From Flavimaribacter sp039888615 (GTDB taxonomy: Bacteria; Pseudomonadota; Alphaproteobacteria; Rhizobiales; Rhizobiaceae), in the NCBI GenBank assembly GCA_039888615.1, contig JBDQQS010000008.1: a stretch of DNA of 64,000 bases. One strand, given 5' to 3'. This document shows positions 53,361-62,197 of this stretch, piece after piece. Each line of letters begins with the position of its first letter. Within the stretch, counting starts at the first letter, position 1. The notes under the pieces are model-generated. The model was not told the origin of the DNA. It worked only from the letters and a program-made list of their open reading frames with translations, and ran no database searches. The position numbers and the translations under genes are program-made.

Positions 53361-54788
53361 ATGATCAGGAAAATGGATTTCTATATTGACGGCCAATGGG
53401 TGACTCCGGCTGGAGCCGGGGAGTTGGAGGTCATCAATCCGGCCACGGAAGAGCCGTTCGCGGTAATTTCTCTTGGTACTGCTGCAGATGTAGACAGCGC
53501 GGTCAAAGCCGCGCGGGCGGCATTCGAGGAGTATCGTGAGACTGACCTCGCCTATCGCCGGTCGCTGATCGAAAAACTGCTCGACATCATGGTACGTCGC
53601 CAGGACGAAATGGGAGACATCGTCTCCAGGGAAATGGGCGCGCCGATAACGCTGGCGCGCAGTTCGCAGGCCGGATCAGGGCCGTTCCACGTGGAAGGCT
53701 TCCTGAAGGCCTTGTCGGATTTCGAATGCGAGAAGGATTTCAACGGATCGGGCGAGCGTATCGTTCGCGAGCCGATCGGCGTATGCGGCATGATCACGCC
53801 ATGGAACTGGCCGGTAAACCAAATGACGCTCAAGGTCGTTCCCGCGCTGGCGGTTGGCTGCACGTGTATTTTGAAGCCGAGCGAAATCTCGCCGCTTTCG
53901 GCCATGCTGTTTGCGGAAATGATCGACGAGGCCGGGTTCCCGAAAGGGACATTCAATCTGATCAACGGTGAAGGTCCGGTGGTCGGCGAAGCGATGTCGC
54001 GGCATCCGGATATCGACATGATGTCCTTTACCGGATCGACCAGAGCCGGGACCGCAGTGACGAAGGCGTCGGCGGATACGGTCAAGCGCGTTTCGCTGGA
54101 ACTCGGCGGCAAGTCGCCCAACATTGTTTTTGACGATGTCGATCTGTCCGAAGCGATTACCAGGGGCGTGAAGTCTTGCTTCGGCAACACCGGCCAGTCC
54201 TGCAATGCGCCGACGCGCATGCTGGTTCAGCGCGACATCTATGAAAACGCCGTGGAGATCGCAGCAGAAGCGGCGTCGCGCGTCGACGTCGGCGATCCGG
54301 CCAGGGAAGGCAATCACATCGGACCGCTGGTCAGCGAAGCACAATTCAACAAGGTGCAGGGACTGATCCAGGTCGCCATCGACGAAGGCGCGCGTCTTGT
54401 CGCCGGAGGGCCTGGCCGTCCGGCCGGTATGAACCGGGGGTACTTCGTGCGGCCGACCATCTTCGCCGATGTCTCGAATGACATGACGATTGCGCGCGAG
54501 GAAGTGTTCGGTCCGGTGCTCGCCATGATTCCTTTCGACAAGGAGGATGACGCGGTCGCCATCGCCAATGACACCCCTTATGGGCTTGCCGCCTATGTCC
54601 AGACCGCCGATCAGGAGCGCGCCCGCCGTGTGTCGCGGCAACTGCGCGCGGGTATGGTGATGATCAACGGCGCGCAGCGACCCGCAGGCAGCCCGTTCGG
54701 CGGTTACAAGCAGTCCGGCAACGGTCGCGAGGGCGGAACCTGGGGCCTCGAGGATTTTATGGAGGTCAAGTCGATCAGCGGATACTGA
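53361..54788 (+). CDS. Aldehyde dehydrogenase
   Basis: A 475-aa NAD(P)-dependent aldehyde dehydrogenase from ATG 53361 (MIRKMDFYIDGQW) with an AGAGGA ribosome site upstream. Motifs are TPWNWP, LKPSE, FTGST, ELGGKSPNIVF (catalytic Glu) and GQSCNAPTR (catalytic Cys). Substrate unknown; it differs clearly from the neighbouring BetB. A thiolase follows after 97 nt, so both may serve one acyl-CoA or aromatic pathway. Confidence 0.9.
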   Translation: MIRKMDFYIDGQWVTPAGAGELEVINPATEEPFAVISLGTAADVDSAVKAARAAFEEYRETDLAYRRSLIEKLLDIMVRRQDEMGDIVSREMGAPITLARSSQAGSGPFHVEGFLKALSDFECEKDFNGSGERIVREPIGVCGMITPWNWPVNQMTLKVVPALAVGCTCILKPSEISPLSAMLFAEMIDEAGFPKGTFNLINGEGPVVGEAMSRHPDIDMMSFTGSTRAGTAVTKASADTVKRVSLELGGKSPNIVFDDVDLSEAITRGVKSCFGNTGQSCNAPTRMLVQRDIYENAVEIAAEAASRVDVGDPAREGNHIGPLVSEAQFNKVQGLIQVAIDEGARLVAGGPGRPAGMNRGYFVRPTIFADVSNDMTIAREEVFGPVLAMIPFDKEDDAVAIANDTPYGLAAYVQTADQERARRVSRQLRAGMVMINGAQRPAGSPFGGYKQSGNGREGGTWGLEDFMEVKSISGY

Positions 54789-54885
54789 CGTCCAATGGCG
54801 TCGCGGCCGTTTGTTTGTTAAAGGTTGAACAATTCTGCGCGACGCCATATATTTTGCGAGAAACGGACGGTGAGGAGACGAGATC

Positions 54886-56052
54886 ATGACGGCATGCATC
54901 ACGGGCTGGGCCCATTCGAAATTCGGCAAGCTCGAAGGCGAAACGGTCGAGAGCCTGGTCGTCGACGTCGCAGAACGGGCGATCGCCCATGCGGAGCTGG
55001 AAGCCGCCGATATCGACGAGATCGTGCTCGGACATTTCAATGCGGGCTTTTCCAAACAGGATTTCACGGCGAGCCTGGTTCTGCAGGCCGACGACGGGCT
55101 GCGCTTCAAACCGGCGACGCGGGTCGAGAACGCCTGCGCCACAGGCTCGGCTGCGATCCATCAGGGGCTGAAGACGATCGAGGCCGGGCGCGCGCGCAAC
55201 GTGCTGGTGGTCGGCGTCGAGCAGATGACCACGACTCTCGGCCCCGAGATCGGCGAGAACTTGCTGAAGGCGTCCTACCTGCCCGAGGACGGCGGTATTC
55301 CGGGCGGTTTCGCCGGCGTGTTCGGCAAGATCGCCGCCGCCTATTTCCAGAAATATGGCGACCAGTCCGATGCGCTCGCCATGCTCGCCGCCAAGAACCA
55401 CAAGAATGGCGTCGGCAACCCGTTCGCGCAGATGCGCAAGGACCTCGGCTACGAGTTTTGTCGCACGGAAAGCGATAAAAACCCCTTCGTCGCGGGACCA
55501 CTGAAGCGCACGGACTGTTCACTCGTCTCCGACGGGGCCGCGGCCATTGTACTGACGGATCTCGAAAGCGCCATGAAGGCCCCGCGGGCGGTGATGTTCC
55601 GCGCCGCCGAACATGTTCAGGATTTCCTGCCGATGTCCAAGCGCAACATACTGGCTTTTGAAGGCTGCCAGCTCGGCTGGCGCAAGGCGCTGGCGCAGGC
55701 CGGCGTGGTGCTCGACGATCTCTCGTTCGTTGAGACACATGATTGCTTCACCATCGCCGAACTGATCGAATATGAGGCGATGGGCCTGGCGAAACCGGGC
55801 GAGGGCGCGGCGGTGGCGATGTCCGGCGAGACGGCGAAGGACGGCCGACTGCCGGTTAACCCGTCCGGCGGACTGAAGGCCAAGGGACATCCGATCGGCG
55901 CGACCGGCGTCTCCATGCATGCGTTGACCGCCATGCAGCTCTGCGGCGAGGCTGGCGACATCCAGGTTCCGGGCGCCGAGCTCGGCGGCGTCTTCAATAT
56001 GGGCGGAGCGGCTGTGGCCAACTACGTCTCCATCATGGAACGGGTGCGGTAG
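54886..56052 (+). CDS. Thiolase-family acyltransferase (SCP-x/acetyl-CoA acetyltransferase type)
   Basis: A 388-aa thiolase. The nucleophile is C84 in VENACATGSA; THDCFTIAE and GLKAKGHPIGATG are the other active-site segments, with His in each. These spacings are those of the lipid-transfer/SCP-x thiolase group, which cleaves or forms 3-ketoacyl-CoA including branched or aromatic ones. It reads with the aldehyde dehydrogenase and could supply the thiolytic step that the hydroxycinnamate module at 28.7-34.8 kb lacks. Confidence 0.88.
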   Translation: MTACITGWAHSKFGKLEGETVESLVVDVAERAIAHAELEAADIDEIVLGHFNAGFSKQDFTASLVLQADDGLRFKPATRVENACATGSAAIHQGLKTIEAGRARNVLVVGVEQMTTTLGPEIGENLLKASYLPEDGGIPGGFAGVFGKIAAAYFQKYGDQSDALAMLAAKNHKNGVGNPFAQMRKDLGYEFCRTESDKNPFVAGPLKRTDCSLVSDGAAAIVLTDLESAMKAPRAVMFRAAEHVQDFLPMSKRNILAFEGCQLGWRKALAQAGVVLDDLSFVETHDCFTIAELIEYEAMGLAKPGEGAAVAMSGETAKDGRLPVNPSGGLKAKGHPIGATGVSMHALTAMQLCGEAGDIQVPGAELGGVFNMGGAAVANYVSIMERVR

Positions 56053-56139
56053 CCAAGTCAGCCTCCTTGCAGTATGCAGGCGCAAGAGGATGACGGTTGT
56101 AATGGGCAAGCCGGCGCGGCCTGACTGTGGAGTAAAGGC

Positions 56140-57132
56140 ATGAGCGTACTTGTGACGGGTGGAGCCGGATATATCGGCAGTCACATGGTCTGGCGGTTGC
56201 TTGACGCCGGCGAAGAGGTGACGGTTCTCGATCGTCTGTCAACCGGACATGACTGGGCTGTGCCGCCGGAAGCCAATCTCGTCGTCGCGGACATTGGAGA
56301 TCAGGGCAGCGTCGAGCCGGTGCTGAAGGAGCGGGGCGTCGACTCCGTGATCCACTTCGCCGGATCGATCATTGTTCCGGAATCCGTCAGCGATCCGCTG
56401 GGCTATTATTTGAACAACACGGTGAAATCGCGCGCGCTCCTGGAGGCCTGTGTGAATTGCGGTGTGAAGCACTTCATCTTTTCGTCCACGGCCGCCGTCT
56501 ACGGAACGCCGGAACGCGCGCCGGTTTCCGAAGACGCCGAGTTGCATCCTGAATCGCCCTACGGAAACTCCAAGCTGATGACGGAACAGATGTTGCGCGA
56601 CGCCTCGGCCGCGCACGGTTTCAGCTACGCGGTGCTGCGCTACTTCAACGTCGCGGGCGCCGATCCGGGGGGGCGGGCCGGTCAGTCGTCCCGCAACGCC
56701 ACCCACCTGATCAAGATTGCGACGCAGGCGGCGCTCGGAAAACGCGCCGGGATGGAAGTTTACGGGCAGGACTATCCGACGCCGGACGGTACTTGCATCC
56801 GCGATTATATCCATGTCTCGGATCTGGTTGAGGCGCATTATCTGGCGCTGGAGCATCTGCGCGCGGGAGGCGGCAACCTTGTCGCCAATTGCGGCTACGG
56901 TCAGGGCTACTCGGTGCTGGAGGTAATCGACGCGGTGAAGAAGGTGAGCGGCGTGGACTTCGCAGTCCGCGAGGCCGATCGCCGCCCGGGCGATCCCGCA
57001 ACGATCGTCGCCGATCCGGCGAAAATCAAGGCGCAACTCAGCTGGACCCCGCGCCATGACGATCTTTCCGTAATCGTCAACCATGCGCTCGACTGGGAAC
57101 GCTCGCTCGAGAGACGCAATACACGGCAATAG
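56140..57132 (+). CDS. galE: UDP-glucose 4-epimerase
   Basis: It interconverts UDP-glucose and UDP-galactose for glycan synthesis. The product is 330 aa. The NAD-binding motif GGAGYIGSHM is at the N-terminus; the catalytic Ser/Thr lies in FSSTAAVYG and Tyr/Lys in SPYGNSK. RYFNVAGAD and the late RRPGDPA segment are GalE hallmarks. A terminator follows directly. Confidence 0.94.
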   Translation: MSVLVTGGAGYIGSHMVWRLLDAGEEVTVLDRLSTGHDWAVPPEANLVVADIGDQGSVEPVLKERGVDSVIHFAGSIIVPESVSDPLGYYLNNTVKSRALLEACVNCGVKHFIFSSTAAVYGTPERAPVSEDAELHPESPYGNSKLMTEQMLRDASAAHGFSYAVLRYFNVAGADPGGRAGQSSRNATHLIKIATQAALGKRAGMEVYGQDYPTPDGTCIRDYIHVSDLVEAHYLALEHLRAGGGNLVANCGYGQGYSVLEVIDAVKKVSGVDFAVREADRRPGDPATIVADPAKIKAQLSWTPRHDDLSVIVNHALDWERSLERRNTRQ

Positions 57133-57138
57133 CAATGA

Positions 57139-57163
57139 AAAGGCCCGCGCGGAGCGGGCCTTT
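57139..57163. terminator. Rho-independent terminator after galE
   Basis: Stem AAAGGCCCGC / GCGGGCCTTT with a 5-nt loop starts 6 nt after the galE stop. Flanking A and T runs let it serve the convergent gene at 57189 as well. Confidence 0.88.
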
Positions 57164-57188
57164 CCTGATCGTGACTGTGACGGATCCG

Positions 57189-58085
57189 CTATTGTGGCGG
57201 GTTCGCCAACTGGACCGAGCAGATCATCCGCGTATGGGCGGAATTCAGCCAGCAATGCGACGGCAACGGTCCGCCGGGCACCGGGTAGACATAGACCTGC
57301 TGGGGGTTGCTCGCGGACGCCGCCGCCGCGCCGATCGCTGCTCCCGTTACAGCCGCCGCGCCGATCGCCGCCCCCGGATAGTACGGATACGGGTGGTAGT
57401 ACGGGTACGGATGGTACGGATGGTACGGGGGAGGCGGGTACGGATGATAACCGCCATGGTGCGGCGGGGGAGGCGGATAGGGATGGTAGCCACCATGATG
57501 GGGAGGCGGGTAACCACCGCCGCCGTGATGGGGAGGAGGATGCCCACCGCCATGGAAACCTCCGGCTCCGCCATGACCGCCGAAGCCATGTCCGTGGTCG
57601 ATGAAGAGCGCCACATTGTCCGCCGATTCCGGCAGCTTGCCGGAGACCATGCGCACGCCGTATTTGACCGATCCGCCGTCCATCTCGACCGAGGTGAGTT
57701 CAACGATCGCCGGCGGCTCTTCGATCTCGCCGAGCACGGAGACTGCGGCGTTCGGCGGGTCGGCGGCGAATGTGCCGCCTGATTTTTCCCACAGACCGGC
57801 GAAGGTCACGTTGTCGACATGGCCGACCATACGATAGGGACGGTCGCTGAAATAGATTGTGGCCGGCGCCATGCCGCCCAGCGTCATCGTTTCGCCGTCG
57901 AACGTCATAGAGGCGGCCTGCTGGACATATTCGAACACCGGCGCCGGCAGGGCGTATTGCTGCGCCGGAGCTGAGCTGGCGGCGGCTGGCTCGGCGGCAG
58001 TCGTGGCGTCCTGGGCCGAAGCAAGGCCGGGTGACGCCGCCAAGGCTACAACGCCAATCATGGCGAGTATCTTGTACATAGACAT
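57189..58085 (-). CDS. Secreted His/Pro/Gly/Tyr-rich protein
   Basis: A 298-aa exported protein from ATG 58085, which has AGGAG two bases upstream; a second ATG two codons later is possible. Signal peptide ends near LASAQ. A folded part (about 30-165) is followed by about 85 residues of low complexity, with repeated HHGG(Y) and YPPPP/YHPY units. An Ala/Gly hydrophobic stretch (AAIGAAAVTGAAIGAAA) and a short Cys-containing tail (HCWLNSAHTRMICSV) come last. The His-rich region could bind metal. No family function is known to me. Confidence 0.82.
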   Translation of the reverse strand: MSMYKILAMIGVVALAASPGLASAQDATTAAEPAAASSAPAQQYALPAPVFEYVQQAASMTFDGETMTLGGMAPATIYFSDRPYRMVGHVDNVTFAGLWEKSGGTFAADPPNAAVSVLGEIEEPPAIVELTSVEMDGGSVKYGVRMVSGKLPESADNVALFIDHGHGFGGHGGAGGFHGGGHPPPHHGGGGYPPPHHGGYHPYPPPPPHHGGYHPYPPPPYHPYHPYPYYHPYPYYPGAAIGAAAVTGAAIGAAAASASNPQQVYVYPVPGGPLPSHCWLNSAHTRMICSVQLANPPQ

Positions 58086-58295
58086 GTCTCCTGATTGCAT
58101 TAAGTTGATGTATTCTTCTCGAAATATACGTGTCGAGTGTTGCCAGTTTATTTCATATCACGGTTCAAACAACCGTAATCTACGCGCTTGGTTTTCGATT
58201 TCTTATCGGCGTCCTTCAAGCCCCGGCGCTGCTTGCATTGCCGGCGGCGCGGGGTTAGGGCTGGGATTATAATGGATAAAAATGGAGGGCGCGGC

Positions 58296-59297
58296 ATGGT
58301 CAATCCTGTGCTGGTCGAGGTGACGAGGGGCGGACGCGTTGAAAGCCGCCACCGAGGCGCAGCGGTTGCAGTGGACGCTGCGGGACAGACCATATTCTCG
58401 ACGGGCGATACGTCGGCGCCGATGTTTCCGCGTTCGGCGATCAAGGCGATGCAGGCCCTGCCGCTGGTGGAATCCGGCGCTGCCGACGCCCACGGGTTCG
58501 GCGATCGCGAGATCGCGCTCGCCTGCGCGTCGCATTCCGGCGAGCCCGAGCATATCGCTCTGGCGGAGGCCATGCTGACGGCGGCGGGGCGCGACGCGGA
58601 CGCGCTTGAATGCGGCTGCCACTGGCCGTTCAACATGAAGGTCGCCACGAAGCTCGCCGCGTCCGGCAAAACGCCCACCGCGCTTCATAACAACTGCTCC
58701 GGCAAGCATGCGGGCTTTGTCTGCACGGCCTGTCATCTTGGCCATTCGCCGGCCGGCTACATCAATTACGACCACCCGGTGCAGGGGATGGTGCGGGAAG
58801 CGCTGGGCGATCTGACGGGAGCGCATTATGGCGTCGACACCTGCGGAACGGACGGCTGTTCGATCCCGACCTACGCCGTGCCGCTGCCCGCCGTCGCCCA
58901 TGGCTTTGCGAAGATGACGTCCGGCGAGGGTTTGGCGCCGGAGCGGGCGAAGGCGGCGCGGCGCATCGTGGAGGCTTGCATGGCCGAGCCGTTTTACGTT
59001 GCCGGCTCCACGCGGGCTTGCACCCGGCTGATGGAGCTTGCCCCCGGCAAGGTCTTCGCCAAGACCGGGGCCGAGGGCGTGTTCTGTGCAGCGTTGCCCG
59101 AACAGGGCGTTGGCGTGGCGGTCAAATGCGACGACGGCGCGACGCGGGCCGCCGAGGCAATGGTCGCCGCCGTTCTCGCGCTTCTTGTCAACGACGACGC
59201 GCTGCGCGACGGATTGCGGGCGATGTCCGGTCACACGATCAGCAACTGGAATGGCGTCGAAACCGGCCATGTGCGCGTGACCCAGGCGCTTCTATAG
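58296..59297 (+). CDS. Asparaginase II family protein
   Basis: A 333-aa protein of the rhizobial-type (thermolabile) L-asparaginase family, predicted to hydrolyse asparagine to aspartate and ammonia. Start chosen at ATG 58296 (MVNPVLVEVTRGG) because GGAGGG sits just upstream; ATG 58272 is an alternative. Family segments are FPRSAIKAMQALP, ACASHSGEPEH, HNNCSGKHAGFVCTA and GVDTCGTDGCSIP, the last two carrying the Ser/Lys and Cys pairs of the active site. The 3' end overlaps the convergent gene by 6 nt. Confidence 0.92.
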   Translation: MVNPVLVEVTRGGRVESRHRGAAVAVDAAGQTIFSTGDTSAPMFPRSAIKAMQALPLVESGAADAHGFGDREIALACASHSGEPEHIALAEAMLTAAGRDADALECGCHWPFNMKVATKLAASGKTPTALHNNCSGKHAGFVCTACHLGHSPAGYINYDHPVQGMVREALGDLTGAHYGVDTCGTDGCSIPTYAVPLPAVAHGFAKMTSGEGLAPERAKAARRIVEACMAEPFYVAGSTRACTRLMELAPGKVFAKTGAEGVFCAALPEQGVGVAVKCDDGATRAAEAMVAAVLALLVNDDALRDGLRAMSGHTISNWNGVETGHVRVTQALL

Positions 59298-60698
59298 CTG
59301 CGTGTTGCCGAAGACGGTGAGGTGCGGATAGTCCTGCGCGCCGCCGGCGATCATGTCTCGCGTGATCCGCTCCTGCCAGCGATAGCCGACGATCGCGCCG
59401 CGCAGCGTGTTCTGGAAGATATTGTTCGCGATTTGCGCAGCCTCCGCCCCGTCGACCACGGTGACGGCGACGCCGATGAGGCTGTTGCGCACGATGTTGT
59501 CCGTGACCGAGACGCCGCGCAGATACGGACCCCAGCCGATGAGCATGCCGAAGCGGGCGATGTTGTCGAGGACGTTGCCGTTGACGCTGGTGTCTGCCTC
59601 CGCCGCGATCCCCCAGCCGAAGCCCGGTCCGATCGGATCGTAGGGGCCTTCATTGACGATGTTGCGCACGATGTTTCCGCTGACGACGGCCATGCGGCCG
59701 CCCTGGTTGAAATTGGCGATGGATATGCCGTTCGCCGCGCCGTCGACCAGATTGTTGGCGACGATCGCGCCCTCGAAGGCGAACTCGCAATAGATCGCCG
59801 TTTCGCCACTCGACAGGCACTGGTTGGCGACAATCTGCACGCCCGATCCGCTGTTGGACCGGATGGCGGAAAACGCGCAGTCGGCGACATGATTGCCGGT
59901 GATCATGACATTGTTGGCCTGATAGACGTTGATGCCGTTGCCGTGCTGACCGGTGCCGCCGTCGTCGGCGCGGATGCCGGTGACGCGGTTGCCGGACACG
60001 ATCGCGCCGTCCGGCCCCGGCCGCCAGCGATGGATGAGGACGCCGCCATTGCCGCAGTTTAAAACCCGGTTGTCGGCGATCCGAATGGCCGCGCCGTCGA
60101 CGCAGTAGATTCCGGCTGACGCCGCGGCGGAAATCGACGTTTCCGTGATCGACCCGCCGCAGGCTTCGAGCGCCACGCCGTGCTTGCGGCTGTCGAAGAT
60201 GTTGCAGCCGGAGATGTCGACGTTGACGGCGTTGATCGCCTCCACAGCGCCGCGGCAGTATTCCGCCAGCCGGTGGCCGGACGCGTCGAGGGTCAGGCCG
60301 GTGAGGCGAATGTCGGAGGCGTTTTCGGCGCGCAGGAAATGATTGCCGCCGCCATAGATCAGCCGGCTGAGGCCTGGCACGCCGCGCAGATGGACGAGCG
60401 CCGGGAGCGTGACGTCGGAGACGATGAAATCGCCCGGCGGGATGAATACCGGCACGCCGGAATCCGACGCCGCGTTGAGGATTCTCTCAAGCGCCGCTCC
60501 CTGGTTTTCGAGCGAATCCGGCGCAAGGCCGAGTTCGACGGCGTTGAGAGCGTCCGGGGTCGCAGGCGGAGCGGCTCGAACCGGCGCGACGCCGGAGGCG
60601 AAGGCTCCACCCATGGCCGCAAGAAAGCCGCGCCGGGTGGCGCCCGGGCCGCCAGGGAGGAACTTCAATGCCGTGTCGCCTTGCTTGTCAGCCTGCAT
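59292..60698 (-). CDS. Tat-exported right-handed beta-helix repeat protein (TIGR03808-like)
   Basis: A 468-aa protein from ATG 60698 (MQADKQGD). The twin-arginine motif TRRGFLAAMGG lies about 20 residues in, ending near VRAAP. The body is a long series of Asn-rich turns (ISGNRVTGI, ITGNHVADC, IVANQCLS, VSGNIVRNI, VTDNIVRNS), the pattern of a pectin-lyase-like beta-helix. It matches a recurring alphaproteobacterial family described only as twin-Arg-translocated repeat protein. Glycan binding or cleavage is plausible. A longer frame upstream is a run-through and not real. Confidence 0.87.
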   Translation of the reverse strand: MQADKQGDTALKFLPGGPGATRRGFLAAMGGAFASGVAPVRAAPPATPDALNAVELGLAPDSLENQGAALERILNAASDSGVPVFIPPGDFIVSDVTLPALVHLRGVPGLSRLIYGGGNHFLRAENASDIRLTGLTLDASGHRLAEYCRGAVEAINAVNVDISGCNIFDSRKHGVALEACGGSITETSISAAASAGIYCVDGAAIRIADNRVLNCGNGGVLIHRWRPGPDGAIVSGNRVTGIRADDGGTGQHGNGINVYQANNVMITGNHVADCAFSAIRSNSGSGVQIVANQCLSSGETAIYCEFAFEGAIVANNLVDGAANGISIANFNQGGRMAVVSGNIVRNIVNEGPYDPIGPGFGWGIAAEADTSVNGNVLDNIARFGMLIGWGPYLRGVSVTDNIVRNSLIGVAVTVVDGAEAAQIANNIFQNTLRGAIVGYRWQERITRDMIAGGAQDYPHLTVFGNTQL

Positions 60699-60746
60699 GA
60701 AGTTCACTATCCACAAGGGCTGAGGCAAAGACAAGACGGGGTTACG

Positions 60747-60866
60747 ATGAGCGACGACCACAAGGGCGTGATTTTCGATTGGGCCGGCGCGAAGCTCAAC
60801 GCGGCGGGCGCCGACTATCTGATCGACACGGTCGCCGACCTGCCGGCGTTGCTCGAGACGCTTTAA
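60747..60866 (+). pseudogene. Probable internally deleted phosphonoacetaldehyde hydrolase remnant
   Basis: A 39-codon frame that joins the start and end of a phosphonatase (PhnX). Residues 8-14, VIFDWAG, match the nucleophile motif at the N-terminus of the family. Residues 21-36, GADYLIDTVADLPALL, match the family's C-terminal segment (Y-(L/V)-IDT/S-(V/I)-(A/T)DLP). Normal PhnX is about 270 aa, so some 230 residues would be missing in frame. Its stop overlaps that of the convergent gene by 4 nt. It might be a translated mini-protein, but it cannot catalyse. Confidence 0.55.
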
Positions 60867-61426
60867 TCGCGAAGCATCGGATAGGCCTCGACGTGCACCC
60901 AGTCGGTCGCCTTGACCGGCATGTGACAGCCGAGACAGTCTGTCTGGTAGTTGGTGGTGATGGTGGCGTCCGGCGCATCGGCGTTGAACTTCGCCCATCC
61001 CCAGCCGTCGCCCCATAGCGGGCCTTGCGGGCCGTTTTGCTTCGGCGGCTTGATCATGGCGAACCAGCCTTTCAGCGCGCCGAGATGCGACGTCCTGTCG
61101 TCGCCTTCGCCTTCGGTGACCCCGTCGCGCAGTTCCTTGATCAGCACCGCGCCTTCTGGAAATTCTCCGGTCTGGCGATAGGCTGTCACCGTTTCGGGCT
61201 GGGTGTAGACGATGTTGAACTGCTTCACGCCGGCGTCGTCGAGATGCGCGAACACGCCGAGCACGCTCCAGTCGCGCGCGTAATTCTCCTTCGTCATGAC
61301 GATCGAGCCGTCGGGCTGGACCATCGCGTCGGCGGCCCCTTCGGCGGCGACGGGCGCAGCGTTCGCGAGGATGACGGCGGCCGCCGCCACGATCGCCGTT
61401 CCCGAAAGATACAGGGCTTTTTTCAT
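60863..61426 (-). CDS. Cytochrome P460 family protein
   Basis: A 187-aa periplasmic protein with signal peptide (to APVAAE near residue 29). The c-type heme motif CLGCH is near residue 165, late in the chain as in cytochrome P460. The Gly/Trp-rich GPLWGDGWGWAKFN and FNIVYTQPETVTAY stretches belong to the same family. P460 proteins oxidise hydroxylamine or bind NO; relatives outside nitrifiers are poorly characterised. GGAGA precedes the ATG. Confidence 0.88.
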   Translation of the reverse strand: MKKALYLSGTAIVAAAAVILANAAPVAAEGAADAMVQPDGSIVMTKENYARDWSVLGVFAHLDDAGVKQFNIVYTQPETVTAYRQTGEFPEGAVLIKELRDGVTEGEGDDRTSHLGALKGWFAMIKPPKQNGPQGPLWGDGWGWAKFNADAPDATITTNYQTDCLGCHMPVKATDWVHVEAYPMLRD

Positions 61427-61594
61427 TTAAGGTTCTCCATGGACAGTGCTTGCCGGCATCCTTGAGGCCTGCGCCCGCAGGGTCAAGCCCGGACGGCAAA
61501 GCCTTCTCGAACAGGGTTAGCGAAAAGACAAGAGAAGGCGGCGCGGGCGCCGGACAACCTTCCGGATTGTAAAAGGACTGCTTTTTCACACCTG

Positions 61595-62197
61595 TCACAT
61601 GCGCGCCGCGGCCTTTTCCGCCTGTTTCAGGGTCGCGCCGAAAATATCGATATAGGCGAGGTTGGCGCTGTTGATTTCCCGTTGGCCGTTATAGGCGCGC
61701 GCCACGTAGATCATGCAGTCTGCGTCGCATGCTTCCTCGTTCCAGTCACGCGCCAGGCGCCGCACGATTCCGACTGCTAGCCGCACCGACAGGCAATCAT
61801 CCACGGCGATCGACAGGGCGAGGTCTTGCGTCTTGTCCACCTCGCCGAGCCCGGCGCCGGTGGAAGGCCGGATCTGCGCAAGGCCGACGGACCAGTCAGG
61901 CAGGGGAAGGCCCAGCCGCGCCATGACCGGCAGGACGGTGTTTTCCGCCAGCCTCTCCAGCGCCGGAGTGCTGTAGGCCTCGATCGCCACCAGGGCCGAG
62001 GCGGCGCGCATGTCCCATCGTTTCAGGTCCAGACCGCAGGCGAGAATGCGATCCTCGTTCGCCGTCCAGATGGTCGCGGCCGCCTGGTCGACCGGAATGC
62101 GCGAGGGAAACAGGCCAAGCCCGGCGCCCTGACCGAGGATCGGCGCGCCGACGACCGCGCACAGGACCAGCGCTGCGTAAAGACTATTGGCCCGCAT
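61595..62197 (-). CDS. Putative periplasmic lysozyme-fold/transglycosylase-like protein
   Basis: A 200-aa exported protein from ATG 62197 (MRANSLYAAL). Signal segment to about residue 22. The stretch SALVAIEAYSTPALERLAE carries a possible catalytic Glu, and DWSVGLAQIRPSTGAG resembles the GLxQI-PST motif of lytic transglycosylases. Later YVARAYNG also fits. The usual ES motif is not clear, so activity is doubtful. It overlaps the upstream membrane-protein gene by 14 nt. Confidence 0.68.
   Translation of the reverse strand: MRANSLYAALVLCAVVGAPILGQGAGLGLFPSRIPVDQAAATIWTANEDRILACGLDLKRWDMRAASALVAIEAYSTPALERLAENTVLPVMARLGLPLPDWSVGLAQIRPSTGAGLGEVDKTQDLALSIAVDDCLSVRLAVGIVRRLARDWNEEACDADCMIYVARAYNGQREINSANLAYIDIFGATLKQAEKAAARM

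Noticed and set aside
53676..55142. A 488-codon minus-strand frame across the aldehyde dehydrogenase and thiolase genes.
   Set aside because: It is antisense to two genes with intact active-site motifs.
59292..61598. A 768-codon frame suggesting a fusion of the beta-helix protein with an upstream domain.
   Set aside because: The upstream part is an out-of-frame reading of the P460 gene, rich in Arg; the Tat signal at about 60640 shows the real start.
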